A stretch of DNA of 64,000 bases from Cymodocea nodosa (taxonomy: Eukaryota; Streptophyta; Magnoliopsida; Alismatales; Cymodoceaceae). Each line of letters opens with the position of its first letter. The stretch's first letter is position 1. The position numbers and the translations under genes are program-made. The notes below the pieces were generated by a model. The model did no database searches, was not told the origin of the DNA, and was given only the letters and a program-made list of their open reading frames with translations. This document shows positions 22,428 through 34,299 of this stretch, one piece after another. The DNA lies in assembly GCA_036874045.1 (NCBI GenBank), contig CM072339.1, positions 17,677,501-17,741,500 on the forward strand. The letters are read 5' to 3'.

Positions 22428-22620
22428 TCCATGGACTAACTTCGTTGAGTTAAGAGATAACTCAATAAAGTAACCTTGACTATTATTCTTAACTTAATAA
22501 ACTAATTTCATTGAGTTACAAATAACTTAACGAAGTACACTTATATTCCTATTAATTGCTTTGTGGAGTTATTGTGTAACTCAATTGACTAACTTTGTTA
22601 AGTTAACATTTAGGCAATTT
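22428..22620. repeat. palindrome cluster in element C leader
   Basis: Degenerate copies of TTCGTTGAGTTA...TAACTCAA and GTGGAGTTATTGTGTAACTCAA, corresponding to 10640-10815 in element A. Confidence 0.6.
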
Positions 22621-22859
22621 TTTTCAAAAATCTGCTCTTCATGTTAACTTCTCTATTCCATTCTTGCTATTTATCAATGTAATAACATTTAAATACATAG
22701 TCATTAATGTAGTTAAACTAGCATTGATAAAGAAAATTCACATCATTCAATTCATCCACAATCATCAAATTTCAAACAATAGTTTGATTCTCAAACAAGT
22801 ATATATATATATTGTTTTGATATAAATTTGTAATTACACCAATTACAAACTTCTTGGCA

Positions 22860-23240
22860 CAATTCATTCTCTTCTTTTTAATTATTCTATTTTCTTTTGA
22901 AGTTTTTCCATATGTTGTTCTAATTGTGCTATTCGATCCATAACTCTAGAAGATTCTTTAGAACATCCAATAGTGGCAATAGTAGCAGCAACCTCCAAAT
23001 TTATATAACTTCTATATTTCTTTACAAAGATGGCTCTAAATCTAATCTTTTTTTATGTACATCTCGTGAAATATAAGTATATAATGAGATTTGAAGTAGC
23101 AAACTACTTACTGTCATGATGAGAATATTTTTTATCATTTCATCTTCATCTTCCTCCAATGGGTCAAAGGCATTTTCAAAGTATTTCAGAAGAGAGTTCA
23201 AAGTTTCAAATTGTAAGAGGTTTAAAAGTTTGGAAGTAAA
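22860..23240 (-). other. two short open blocks joined by a consensus splice donor
   Basis: The right block (about 23240-23122) can be read as SKLLNLLQFETLNSLLKYFE then an acidic DPLEEDEDEMIKNILIMT. It is followed at once by a perfect donor, ACA|GTAAGT. The left block (about 23007-22870), after GGAG, reads VAATIATIGCSKESSRVMDR then a heptad-like coiled coil (IAQLEQHMEKLQKKIE) and a stop. This could be the last two exons of an unrecognised minus-strand gene or captured gene fragment. No 5' end was found. Confidence 0.3.
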
Positions 23241-23340
23241 TATTATTTATTTTTCCAAACAACACAAATACTAGAAAACCAAGAAAATTTTTCACAATTT
23301 CCATTTTATGACTTACCTAGAAGCACAAACCCTTCTTTAA

Positions 23341-24780
23341 GGACATTTTTGGTACCAATTGACTTTTTTATAATTTAATTATGATTAATAAAATATTATG
23401 GAAGTATGATTTTATTTGACAAATCTACTAGAATTTAATTTAATGAATTTGTTAAAATAAATTATTAAAAATCGAGTCATTTCCTGCATATATTCTTCAA
23501 TGTTTTCAATGATTTGTAAGTATGGAATAATCAAATTGTTATATATTGGTGTCATTTTTATAAAAAATTCTAACTTGATTGTTTTTTAGAACAATATAAT
23601 TAATGAAGTAAAAAAGAAGGTTAAAAATCATCACGAGCCTCATGAAGATAAATTAAGCAGGAGAAAGAGAGTCGCACGTACGTATTCAAATTCTGAGTCG
23701 GCTTAATCAATTTAGGAATAGTTTCAAGGCATAAATTATATGTGCCGTTATTAATTTGGGTCAATGAATCATGACCTCGTATCTTTGATGAATCTTAAAT
23801 GAATGTAAAACCTTCAACGGGTCATTTAAGAAATGGGCACACGTACGTCGTGTATGGGCCTGAGTTAAGAAATTTGACGGAGAATTAAAGCAATATGGGC
23901 TCTAGACTAAAATAGAAAGCCTGAAGTGGGTTCCCAATCAATATAATGATGAAAAGAGACTGAGAGAAATCAATTGACTAATTAAAATTGGCCTACCGAA
24001 GTTACGTTTTCTACCTATGATTAAACTAACAGATATCATTTCGGACCATGTTTGCATGAATGATATGGCCCAGATTTATTTCATTTTGTTACGTTGTCAA
24101 ATGGGCCACATATTTTATGTTTTCTTGCATTCACGTAGATTAGAACCTACGATGTCACACAAGTCATCTCCCTTCACTTCAGACATCACCTCCAGGAAGG
24201 GTGGAAATGGAAAATCGAGCGTGGACGGTCTTTTCTTCTCTTGCCTTTTCTTTTTGGTCTCGGCCGCGCCGTTTTCTAATTATTGACTTGTAAACGTCAG
24301 CCAACCGTTTTTTTGATCCGATTTTAATGCACCGTGCTGTCCAAGTAACATTCTTAAATAACATCCTTGTCGTTTTAAAGTCTCATCGCCGCCATTTGTA
24401 AGATATGGGAACGGCCCACCTCCTCCTCCCGTCGTTGAACTGTAATGGTTTGATTCGTTAAGAATATGATGGTATTTTTATCATCAACAATGTGACGATA
24501 TTTTAATAAATATACAAATCATGATTGTAAAAAAAAATTAAAAAAGGTCAAAGTCAAGTGACGGACGGACGCACGAGATCTTCTCAACTCCTCCTGTCGT
24601 AGGAGGGAGGGAGAGAGGGAAGGTCACTGAAGAACCGGTCAGATCTCATCGTACCGTCCTCCTCACTGTCCCGACCCATTCATCCAATCTCGACCGTCCA
24701 TTCTCCCTCGTTTCACCGCCCGCCTTCTCTCATCCTTCCTGCTCGTTTCATATCTACTTCTACCTCCATCCATCATTTCC
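23341..24780. other. intergenic, upstream of the GT14 gene
   Basis: AT-rich to 24160, then increasingly GC-rich. No gene or repeat recognised. The final 400 bp are probably the promoter of the gene starting near 24.8 kb. Confidence 0.5.
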
Positions 24781-24803
24781 GACAACAGGCGGATTTGAAT
24801 GAA

Positions 24804-24810
24804 TATAAAG
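24804..24810 (+). promoter_or_regulatory. TATA box of the GT14 gene
   Basis: TATAAAG lies in an otherwise GC-rich promoter, about 30 bp before the likely start of transcription. A (GA)n leader tract follows at 24864-24897. Confidence 0.55.
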
Positions 24811-24863
24811 AAGAGAAGACACTTCTTCTTTCCGCGACCTCGACAACACTAGCTCTCTGTTTC

Positions 24864-24897
<34 letters not shown>
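24864..24897 (+). repeat. (GA)n microsatellite in the 5' leader
   Basis: An uninterrupted AG repeat just downstream of the TATA box. GA/CT tracts are common in plant 5'-UTRs. The leader probably also contains an intron: donor AAG|GTACGC near 24969, candidate acceptor CTGCAG at 25534. Confidence 0.7.
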
Positions 24898-24898
<1 letters not shown>

Positions 24899-25572
24899 GA
24901 ATTCGAGATTGGAAGCTGTCGTCTGTTCCGGATCTCCCCACAGATATCCGCGACCTACGGCTCGTAAGGTACGCTGCTGCTCTTTTGCCCTTCTTCGTCG
25001 TTCTTTGGGAGGAGAACGTGCTGAGGATCGATGCAGTGGACTTGTGCGGATCTGTCATGGATATTGAATTTTGTTTTATTCCCAGGCTTCGTGTGATGAG
25101 GGTCGCTGGCGAAGGAGCCGGCGGGAGAAGGTTCAGCTTAATGTTTTCGCTTTTAATGATGATGAAACGCTAACTTTCAGTGATGAAAACATTGCATTTG
25201 TTAGATTTCATTCTTGTACCACGTAGGTGCTTGCAGTTTTGTTCGTGTCCTATGATCCTCTTCCCCATTCCTGCGTTTCTTGCATATTTCTTCGTTTTAA
25301 ATTGAATGATTAGTTTTGTATGTTGAACCGCTTGTTTTTTGGATCGTTAATCGCACGACTGGAGACTGCCGATTGGTCCCTATGTGGATTTATTGCCGTG
25401 GAGAATTTTTGAGTGTTTTTCAAGCTTTAAAAGCACACTAATCTTTGTTTTCTCGTGTCTAGTTTGAACTCTCTGTTCGTTCATCCAGTGATGACGCGTT
25501 CATGTAATGCCTTGACTGCAATGGAGCACCTGCAGAAGAAATACTTTTAAATTGGCCTCGAAGGATTTCAAA

Positions 25573-28500
25573 ATGAAGGCACACAGAGGGTGGACCCGTT
25601 CCACAGCTAGAAGGCCTAATTGGATCATCGTTTTAGTTTGCCTGGCCTGCGTCTTGCTGATTGGGGCTTATATTTTCCCAGCCGGAGGATATTCGGCTTG
25701 CTACCTTCTCACTTCCAGCGTCTGCGATCAATATAAGGAATGGCTTCCTCCCATACGGAGAGAGTTGTCAGACGATGAGTTCAATTCTCGGGTAGTGTTC
25801 AAGGAAATTCTTTCGTTGCCCTCGCAACCAAATAATCGTAAGATTGCTTTCATGTTTCTAGCTCGGGGTACGCTGCCGTTCGAGAAGTTATGGGAGACTT
25901 TCTTCCGGGTACGGAATTTCAAGATTGTATTTTCTTAAATCCATTATTCCATTTGTCTTTTTCGTCGTACTTTGCCATTTGCCTTAGGCGTACCATTTTC
26001 CGGGATTTTTTTACGTGCCTTGGCTCGAAATATAAATGGTAAGAAACTAATATCATGGTGGCCACCCCCTCTGCGCGCACAAGAGATTCTGTGTGCCATT
26101 TGACGGATGCTGATGAGAAAGAAATGCAACATTTAAGTTGTAATGAAATTCAAATATATATTTGTCACATTTGAGGATAAATAACAAGCATGCAGTTTCC
26201 TGCATTAAGTAATATTCTGAATGTTCACGATACGGTAGATTAAGTGACCTGTGGGTCTGTGACTCAAAAAGTTTCTGATTCGGTGTAGAGTGAAATATGA
26301 TGAGTGAACTAACTAAATGTGGTTGTGGCGAGTAATTGCATTTATACAGCAGCATAATTCTCTGTCTCAATTTAAATGGAAGGTAGGATTCAGTGATTGT
26401 ATCATACATTTATGAGAAACATCATCACCCTTATGCTTTTTGATAGTTTTATATTGCTTACATTGAACATAACAACAATAATTTGAGTTGTAATCTCACT
26501 GCATGGTATCGGTTATATAAATCTTTTGTTTTCACGTATTTTTATCTATGGTCAAATTTTTAATCAAGTTACATAAATTTAAATCTTTTTTACAATTTCT
26601 AATCAAATAATTTTAAGCCTTCCTATACTTTTATTAGTTTCTTTTGCATTAATTAATTCTCCTCTTCTAATTGATACATTAATTGGTCTCCTAAGGATAT
26701 AATCAAACCACCTAAATTAATTGTTTTTAATCTTATCTTCAATTGGTGCAACTCCTACTCTATTCATAATAAAGTCATTTTTGAACTTATCTCTTATAAT
26801 ATTACCACAAATTTATCTAAGTATTTGCCTTTTTTGCAATATTAACTTTTTACATATGGTCATACTTTAGAATTCAACATTTAGAGTTATAAATATAGTT
26901 GGATGAATAACAGTTTTATAGAATTTTCCTTTTAATTTTAAAGATATCCTCCTATCACTTAATGCTTCAAAAATAATTCTTCACTCCATTTTACTACTTT
27001 AATCCTATGTATAACATCTTTTATAATTTCTCTATTGTTACTTATTATAAATTCTAAGTACTTAAAAGTTTTACTTTCATGATCAACATGACTATCTAAT
27101 TGTATACTTTCATTATTATTTCTATTTTTCTTGAACCTACACTCTATATATTTAGTTTTTAACCTATTCAATCAAAATGCTTTGGATTGTAAAGAATCTC
27201 TCTATAAATTTAATTTAGAACTAATTTCTACTTTACTTTCATCAACCAAAGCTATGTTATCAATAAATAGCATGCACTAGGATATTTCTCTTTGAATTTC
27301 ATTAGTTATTTCATTTATAATTAAAACAAATAGATACAGACTTAAAGAGGACCCTTAGTATATACCTTTGTCTATTGAAAATTCATTAGTTTCTCTTTCT
27401 ATAATTTGAACAGTAATAATTGTTCTTTCATACATGTCTATCTTGCTTCTCTTGAGGATAAACCCATAAAAATTTTATCAAAGGAAAGTTAGGAAACCTA
27501 CCATAAGACTACTTGAACGAACTACAAAAAGGCATGTACTTGACAAACCATTGATACATTTGTTATAGCCATTAGTGTAGGAGCCAAAAATGAATGGATC
27601 AAATCAAATTGAGGATTATAAACTTGAGAATCATGTCTATAAATTTGTACAAGATCTTGATAAAAACTAATAAACCATGAAGCACTTAAAAAAGTGATAT
27701 TTTAAGGATTAATGAAATATAATATTCTTAAGAGCATGTGCCTCTCAAATAGGTTGAAAGAAATTGTTATAAAAAGTTTTGTGGAGGATATGAACAATTT
27801 AAATTAGGACTTGCCAACTAGAGGAAAACTTGTTATAGGAGGGTTCTAGATGGGCATGGAAATGGAATAGAGGATATGATCAAATCATAAAATATTTAGG
27901 TATGGAAAGTGCCAAGAGTTAAAAATGCATTCAAAAGTGAATTAACTGTTACAAATAGATTTTTTACCAGAAAAAAATTATCAATGAATTTTCCAAGAAG
28001 TAAAAATACAATAGGAGAGTTTTACTACAAAAACAAGTCAATATTAGATGTTAGAATCAAAATTTGGTATAAAAACAAAATTAAATACATAGAAATTGAT
28101 GAAATAAATGGTAGAATGAGAAGGTTGGAAAACAAAGGGTTTTCGGAATAAGATGTTAAAAGAATGAAAATGATGATTGGATTAAAAAGCAAATCACAAT
28201 GAAATAAAAGATTGCCCAAAAACCTTGAGTCCATAGGAATAAGATTATTAGGTAAATAAACATGGTGGAAAAATAAAAATCTCAAAAGATAAATAGAAAA
28301 GAATGTGATGAAATTTTTCTTAAATGTTGGGATGATGAAAATCGTGAGAAGTACAAATTAACAAAAAGAAAGATAAGAAAATGGTAATGGGATATATGAT
28401 AGATTCAATACAAAACCAAGGAGAAAGATTATTTATAAACTTGCAAGGATAAGAGATATGTGCGTAAGAGAAAGTATCATGTGATAAAAAAAAATAAAAG

Positions 28501-31500
28501 AAATTTTATAAGATATTTATTTTCTTAGTTATGCTTCAGGACACAATGTTTGTTAAGAAAAAAAATTTAGTATAAACAAGATGAGAATGTTAAGATAGAT
28601 GAGTGGTAATATCTAATAGATAAATTAAGAAATGAATTTATTCAAATTTGTGAAAGAGTTTCATCAATTGAAGTTTACTGAAAGTACATTGTCCTAGATG
28701 ATTTTGCCATGTCTAAAGAATACCCATAAAATGTACTTGTAAGAAATGAAAATTAATAAATTTCTTGGAACCAAAGGAGGTAGATGAATGTTGAAAACTC
28801 ATGGTTGGAAATAATAAAATAATCTAGCATAAATCTTTGTAATAAATAAGAGTAAACAGGAAGAAATTATTCATATTGTCAATCTCACATTGGGATTAAA
28901 GCATTGGTGCATCTTCATTGTAGGAGTGATTGGAAAACTTTCTTTGCTTTCTAGGTATGATTGATCCATGGTTGAAAACTAGTTCCAAACTATTTCCAGA
29001 GAATATTCTATTTCGTAATGCAGATATATTGTCTCAAACTCTTTACCACTATATACTTCTTACATTGATGTCCAGTTTGCTTATGGGGAATGTATTGAAA
29101 TATATGCTTGTGGAGCTTTCACAAATACTTTCAGTCTATTTCTAAACCATTATGGTAATGCTAAAGGACTTAGGACACTAATGACCCTTCAGGTCCTCAA
29201 AATACAATTGTATTTGGCATATCAATCTATAACCATCATTGTATATGGGGAAGTCTAGGGATATGACACATTAGTATATTGATAGACTATTTCCATTTGA
29301 TGAAAATTATTTTGTTTTTTATAAATTAAAATATGGTATAAATAGCCAAAATATTAATTCACGTCTATCTAAAAGGAAAAACATGTAGGGTACCACATGT
29401 GAAGCATGCTAGGATTACCCTACATCGGAAAAATAGGACAACACATGTGATTTGTTTTGAGCATGACACCTAATTGCAATTTCTTGGATGTGATTTCCTG
29501 ATCTTTTGTTATAATCAACAGGGCCATGAGGGTAGGTTCTCTATTTATGTCCATGCATCAAAAGAGAAACCAATTCATAGGAGTCCAGTCTTTGCAAATA
29601 GTGAAATTCGCAGTGATAAGGTGCAACAACCTCATTGTACCTGCAAATTCTTTTCAAAATTTATGTTCATCTATATAATTTATTTAGATTTTAGGTGAAA
29701 CATTTAGCTGGTGTTATCTTAAGGCATTTTTAACACAGAAAATAATGCTAACTGCCTAATTTATTTTTGCACATTCATATTATTGTAGGTTGGCTGGGGT
29801 AAAATCTCCATGGTTGATGCAGAAAGAAGACTACTTGCTAATGCACTCAAAGATCCTGAGAATCAGCATTTTGTGTTGCTTTCTGATAGGTTGATCTACT
29901 ATTTCCTTTCTCTTTGGTAATCAGTGTATATTTCTTTCACACAGAATCTTGAGCTTTGACTTTGGCTTTGACAGCTGTATACCCCTTCATGATTTTGATC
30001 ATGTTTATAGATACTTTATGGAAACAAATGTAAGCTTTGTGGACTGGTGAGTGTCAATCCACAACATATTGTGATCAATGAAAGTGTTTCTTCTACATAA
30101 GATCATCACTGCTTATCATGTTTATAATGGCACATCTAAATGACTCCTTTCAGCTTTGTAGATCCTGGTCAATATGGTAACGAACGATACTCAGAGCATA
30201 TGCTGCCTGAAGTTCATATAAAAGATTTCAGGAAGGGATCACAGGTATGCCAGAGTTCAACCATTTCATTAACCATGTGCCATCTGTGAGTTATATCTAT
30301 ATCTATTAGAGTCATTAGGAATCCCAGACAGACAAACTTTGAGTGGATATTTGGGTTATTGGATATCTATTTATCTTAGGATATCTATAATCCACTATAT
30401 ACTTGTAATCTCCATTAATTAGTGAATCAATTAGAGTATTCTTTCTAATCAAACAATGTACCAGAGCACCACCTTTAACCCTCAAAAAACAAAAAAAGAG
30501 AGCTACTGCCACCCTGCCTTCTTGGTTTTTTTTTCCACCCTACCTTCACCATCATTGCTGACCACCTGCAGCTAGTCCAAGGCCACTGATTAACCTCCAT
30601 CTTCCAGACTACCACTATGATTCTACCTTCCTTTTCTCTTCTTCCCTTCCACCCACACCACCAACAAGGACTTCTACCCCTTGCTTCCACCAACCATCCT
30701 TTGTTGGTCGGCTTCACCCAATCCACCTTTGGGTAATCGACAGCATAGTTTGCTGCAACACTGATCTCCTTAATGATTTAGGTAGCCACAGTATTCTTCC
30801 TCCATTTCTTTGTGTGAACACATCCTGTCCTCATTTTGTCAGTCTGTGCCTAGGAGGATATGTGAGTAATGTTGTTGCCATGTCAATCAAGGATCCAATA
30901 TATGTGGCCAGATCAGATCTTGCATTTTTTTTGGGATACGAGTGGCCTTTGATGAATCTTTGGGAAAGAATCTTAGTAGAATCAGAAAATTTTAATGAGA
31001 ATTACTTATTGTGGGCACAGAATGTAGAAATTTTCATCCTCCTCCCATTGTTAAGGATGTCACATATGATGATTAGTATGTGGATTATGTAATTATTGTC
31101 CCTTGGTTAGATAATAGCATGGAGCCAGTATTATCCACAATGTCATTATGCTCTGATCTGCTAAGATAATTAAGGATATATTGAAGATTATATATGAACA
31201 CAAGAACATTTCTAGAGTTTTTGAGGTATATGAGCAGATTTTCATATTTTGTTAAGGTGTCAAATCAGTTTAGGATTTTTTCACTACTTTTCACGCACTT
31301 ATGGATGATCTTAACATCTACTGTCCATTGTTAACAAATATCACAAGTTGAGAATGTACACTAAGGAGTTGGTATTTGCAGCTTAACTGTTAGCCTTAAA
31401 TCAAATCTATCCACTCAAATTTGAGGGAAAATTCTAGGTAGTAAGGTAGTCATAGACCTTCAAACTACATTCTCCATGGTTTTAAGAATTTCTACAACTA

Positions 31501-34013
31501 CTTAGCCTTTAGTTACAATTCACTCCACCATGGTTACTTCGGCACTAAGTGGTTGTGGTCATGGTGACTGTATTGGAGTGGGTGCCCTTAATGACAACAT
31601 TTTAGGAAGATTGGACATCGATCATAGAGATGCTGGAAAAAGTTTAGCTAGTCACAGTTGGTTAATGCTATTGTTAGGTCATGACCTATGGATGCCTATA
31701 GCTGATTAGGATATTACTGTTTCTCAACCTGACTACACATTGTTCCTACATTTTCAGGGCATTGTACTATTACCATTGCTTCTCATATTTTTCATTTTAA
31801 ACATGAGTACCCTATTAGTCTTTAATAGATTTGAAAGTCTCTCCTTACATGTTAGGTATATGAGAGGAGTCATCCACTCATTTTTTTTAGCTATTTTGTT
31901 TCCATAACCAATGACCACTCTTACTCTGTATCTAGCAAGGAGGTTATATTCTTGAAGTGCTTCATTGTTAGGCAGCTTTACATGAGATGCACTATGTAAA
32001 GGGAGTTTTTGGAAGGGCCCCTTTTATACTAGAAGAATAATCATTTGCACGTTAAGGCTTATTCAAATTCTAGATATGTTAGGGACAAAGGAGATAAAAA
32101 AATTTCACCGTAAGTTTTTTCTCTTATGTCAAGGAAAACTTGATTGCAAGGCAAAGCAAAAAAATAGTGGTGTATAAGCTTATGTTGAGATCAAATATTG
32201 CTCTATGATGCAGAATACATGTGAGATAATGTTGTTAAAATCATTTCTAACAAACCTTGACTTCAATTTGTAGGCACCTATAGGATATAACGATGCATTG
32301 TGAAAATTAAGTTGTCATTTTTATAACCAGCAATACTCAAGTTCCATGAGTGAACTAAGCATGGTGAGGTAGATCATCATTATATTCATGATATAATGAT
32401 AAGAAGAGCCATCTTTATACGCTACACTCTGCTTTCTATGCAATTGGCTGACTTCATCATAAAAGGATTAGGTGTTGGGCATATACAACACTTTGTATCA
32501 AACTGGCTATGATTGATATATATATTCAATGCAAGGGAGAATGCTAGTGTTATATCTATATGTTTTAGAGTCCTAGTGTCATTAGTAGATAGTTGGCTTA
32601 TTGGATATTTATTTATTCTTGGGTATAATCCATTATATATTTGTAATCTCCTTTGATTAGTGCATCAATCGAATCATTTTCTCTCTAATCCAACATCATC
32701 AACATATAATCACTTTTCTAAAATAAAATTCTACTTTATTTTATGACATATCAGTCTTTTTCAATAATTTTGTCAAAATCTTTAAACATTATAAGTATAA
32801 ATGCTTTTCTCACATACCATTAATTGCTAATGTTGGCACACTGATTTATCTTTATTTATTCATCACTATCTTTATCATTCTGAAAGTATTCAATTTGCAG
32901 TGGTTCTCGTTAAAGCGCCAGCATGCTCTCATGGTTCTCACAGATAGCCTCTATTATAGAAAATTCAAACATTTCTGCAAGGTGACTACTTATCTATGTC
33001 ATCGATATGAGATTTACAATGTTCACTTTAAATTTCACAAAAATGAGCTCTTCCTGTTTGCCTTTTATTGGATTTACTCTTTATCACATGTGAGTGGCTA
33101 CGAGATGGATTTTTCATTGTATTTTGATTTCACCACAACTTATGCTAGAAGTTCTACTTGTCATTATTTGGAGTATATCTTTTTTTTATGACAGCCGGGT
33201 ATGGAAGGAGATAAAAATTGCTATTCTGATGAACATTACTTGCCGACACTGTTTACTGTAAGCATCTATCATTTACCATGGCAAATAAAAATACCTGCTT
33301 TAGTTCTTTCCAGTTCATAAAAAAATCATCTAATTTGTTCAGATATTTGATCCTACTGGAATTGCATATCGGTCTGTCACATATGTTGATTGGTCTGAAG
33401 GGAAGTGGCATCCAAGATCATTCAACGCTCAGGATGTCACTATAGAAGTCTTGAGAAATATCACGGTAGGAATTTCCTGTGCCAAATAACAAATACCCAC
33501 GTTATTTATCAAGATGTTTATGCATTTCTCTCTAATTTTTTCAGACAATTGATGAGGTTCTTCATGTCACAAGTGATGAAGAGGTAAGATGTACATTGCT
33601 ACTTCATGCTTGTCTTGTTTTTTCTAGCCATTCTTTCAATTTGAAGAATTTTCATTTACAAGGATTGAGAAAATTGCCCATTTTGCAGTATACCTTGTTT
33701 AAATTGAGGTACATCTTTATGTTGTTTTTGATGGAAACTTTAGTTTTCGTTTGTATTTCTATGATCTGTGCATTATGGCTTTCATATCATGTGATCTGTC
33801 CAAGTTACTGCATGAGATGACGAGAAACACAGATTAGTACCTACTGTCTACTTGTTTTCCATGTATCTGTAGAAAAAAGTGGAGCGCAGGCCATGCCTCA
33901 GAAATGATGTGCGAGAGCCATGCTTTTTGTTTGCAAGGAAATTTTTGCCGGAAGCTCAAAATAACCTGATGAATCTACTCTTTGGTACCGACCAACATTT
34001 GAACAAATCCTAA
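25573..34013 (+). CDS. BC10-like glycosyltransferase, GT14 family (core-2/I-branching type, DUF266)
   Basis: Ten exons: 25573-25908, 29522-29620, 29789-29889, 29975-30046, 30154-30244, 32901-32981, 33195-33257, 33343-33465, 33545-33583, 33873-34013. All junctions are GT/AG and phases agree, giving 381 residues, the usual family length. The ATG at 25573 is the first in frame and leads to a basic tail and one membrane segment (PNWIIVLVCLACVLLIGAYI), i.e. a type II Golgi protein. Family motifs in order: KIAFMFLARGTLPFEKLWE; GHEGRFSIYVH; GWGKISMVDAERRLLANAL; FVLLSDSCIPL; FRKGSQWFSLKRQHAL; CYSDEHYLPTLF; TYVDWSEGKWHP; EPCFLFARKF. The animal relatives add beta-1,6-GlcNAc branches. The rice member BC10 affects cellulose and arabinogalactan proteins, but the plant substrate is unsettled. 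Introns 1 (3.6 kb) and 5 (2.7 kb) are swollen by transposons, yet no exon is damaged. Confidence 0.92.
26540..27450 (-). pseudogene. LINE (non-LTR) reverse transcriptase remnant in GT14 intron 1
   Basis: Minus-strand frames with the order SIDKGIY-GSSLSLYLFVL, then CMLFIDNIALVDESK (about 27240-27285; canonical FADD reads FIDN). Next come NRLKTKYIECRFKK and TFKYLEFIISNNREI (about 26990-27160), then KLKGKFYKTVIHP. This is the palm and thumb region of a plant LINE. Many stops; no 3' poly-A tail or target duplication identified. Confidence 0.7.
27480..28800 (+). pseudogene. second LINE remnant, opposite orientation
   Basis: On the plus strand there is the pre-RT linker of the same type of LINE, with TWWKNKN (about 28258-28280) and IYKLARIRDMCVRE (about 28425-28470). 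Its orientation is opposite to the RT piece at 26540-27450. So this is either a second insertion or an inversion of one element's two halves. It is badly decayed. Confidence 0.5.
30285..30455 (+). repeat. 5' LTR of intron-5 copia element
   Basis: About 171 bp. It shares with the right LTR the phrases TTATATCTATAT, ATCCACTATATACTTGTAATCTCC-like sequence and TTCTTTCTAATC. Confidence 0.7.
32548..32695 (+). repeat. 3' LTR of intron-5 copia element
   Basis: About 148 bp, TGTTATATC to CCAACA. It is shorter than the 5' copy by small deletions. Confidence 0.7.
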
Positions 34014-34280
34014 TTCTTTCGTTGTTGGTCGGGAAATGACCTCTCAATCTTTCATAAAGCAGCAGCTATTAGCCTCTATTTTTGTGCATATGTTGAAAAT
34101 GCATGACCACAAGCAGCTCGATTGGAACCTCACGTTGGCAAAGCAGAAGACTGCCAAAGTAGGCAGAGCTTGAATCCTGGAGTGTCTCTTTACAAATGAA
34201 GTACACCTTTCCATTGTTTCAATAGTCCTAGCCCTTTGGGCAACATTCTTGCTCATTCATTACGCATTTTTATGAAATTT

Positions 34281-34286
34281 AATAAA
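34281..34286 (+). terminator. polyadenylation signal of the GT14 gene
   Basis: AATAAA lies 268 bases after the stop codon in an AT-rich context; plausible as the 3'-end signal. Confidence 0.45.
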
Positions 34287-34299
34287 CTGTATGGAAACT

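Larger units (their letters stand above)
20223..22620 (-). mobile_element. Athila-derived element C, fragment with gag and F-box remnants
   Basis: It is collinear with 8515-10815 of element A: F-box start, palindromic gap, gag, leader and leader palindromes, all in the same order and direction. The sequence is clearly diverged and full of stops. No LTR is recognised on either side, so it is a fragment. The F-box homology is cut after about 90 codons at 20223; the leader similarity fades near 22620. Confidence 0.75.
30285..32695 (+). mobile_element. decayed copia element in GT14 intron 5
   Basis: The ends are two similar short LTRs (30285-30455 and 32548-32695), both TG...CA, flanked by CCATC and TCATC (4 of 5 match). 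A primer-binding site TGTACCAGAGC follows the left LTR, and a purine run AAGGGAGA precedes the right. Inside are gag-like NENYLLWAQNVEIF (about 30990-31040) and the RNase H tail HEDTKHGEVDHHYI-like sequence with QLADFIIKGLG (about 32340-32490). The rest is too decayed to read. It lies in the sense direction, between exons 5 and 6. Confidence 0.75.

Noticed and set aside
24849..25058. Minus-strand ORF with Ser-Leu repeats
   Set aside because: Shadow of the (GA)n tract in the GT14 leader.
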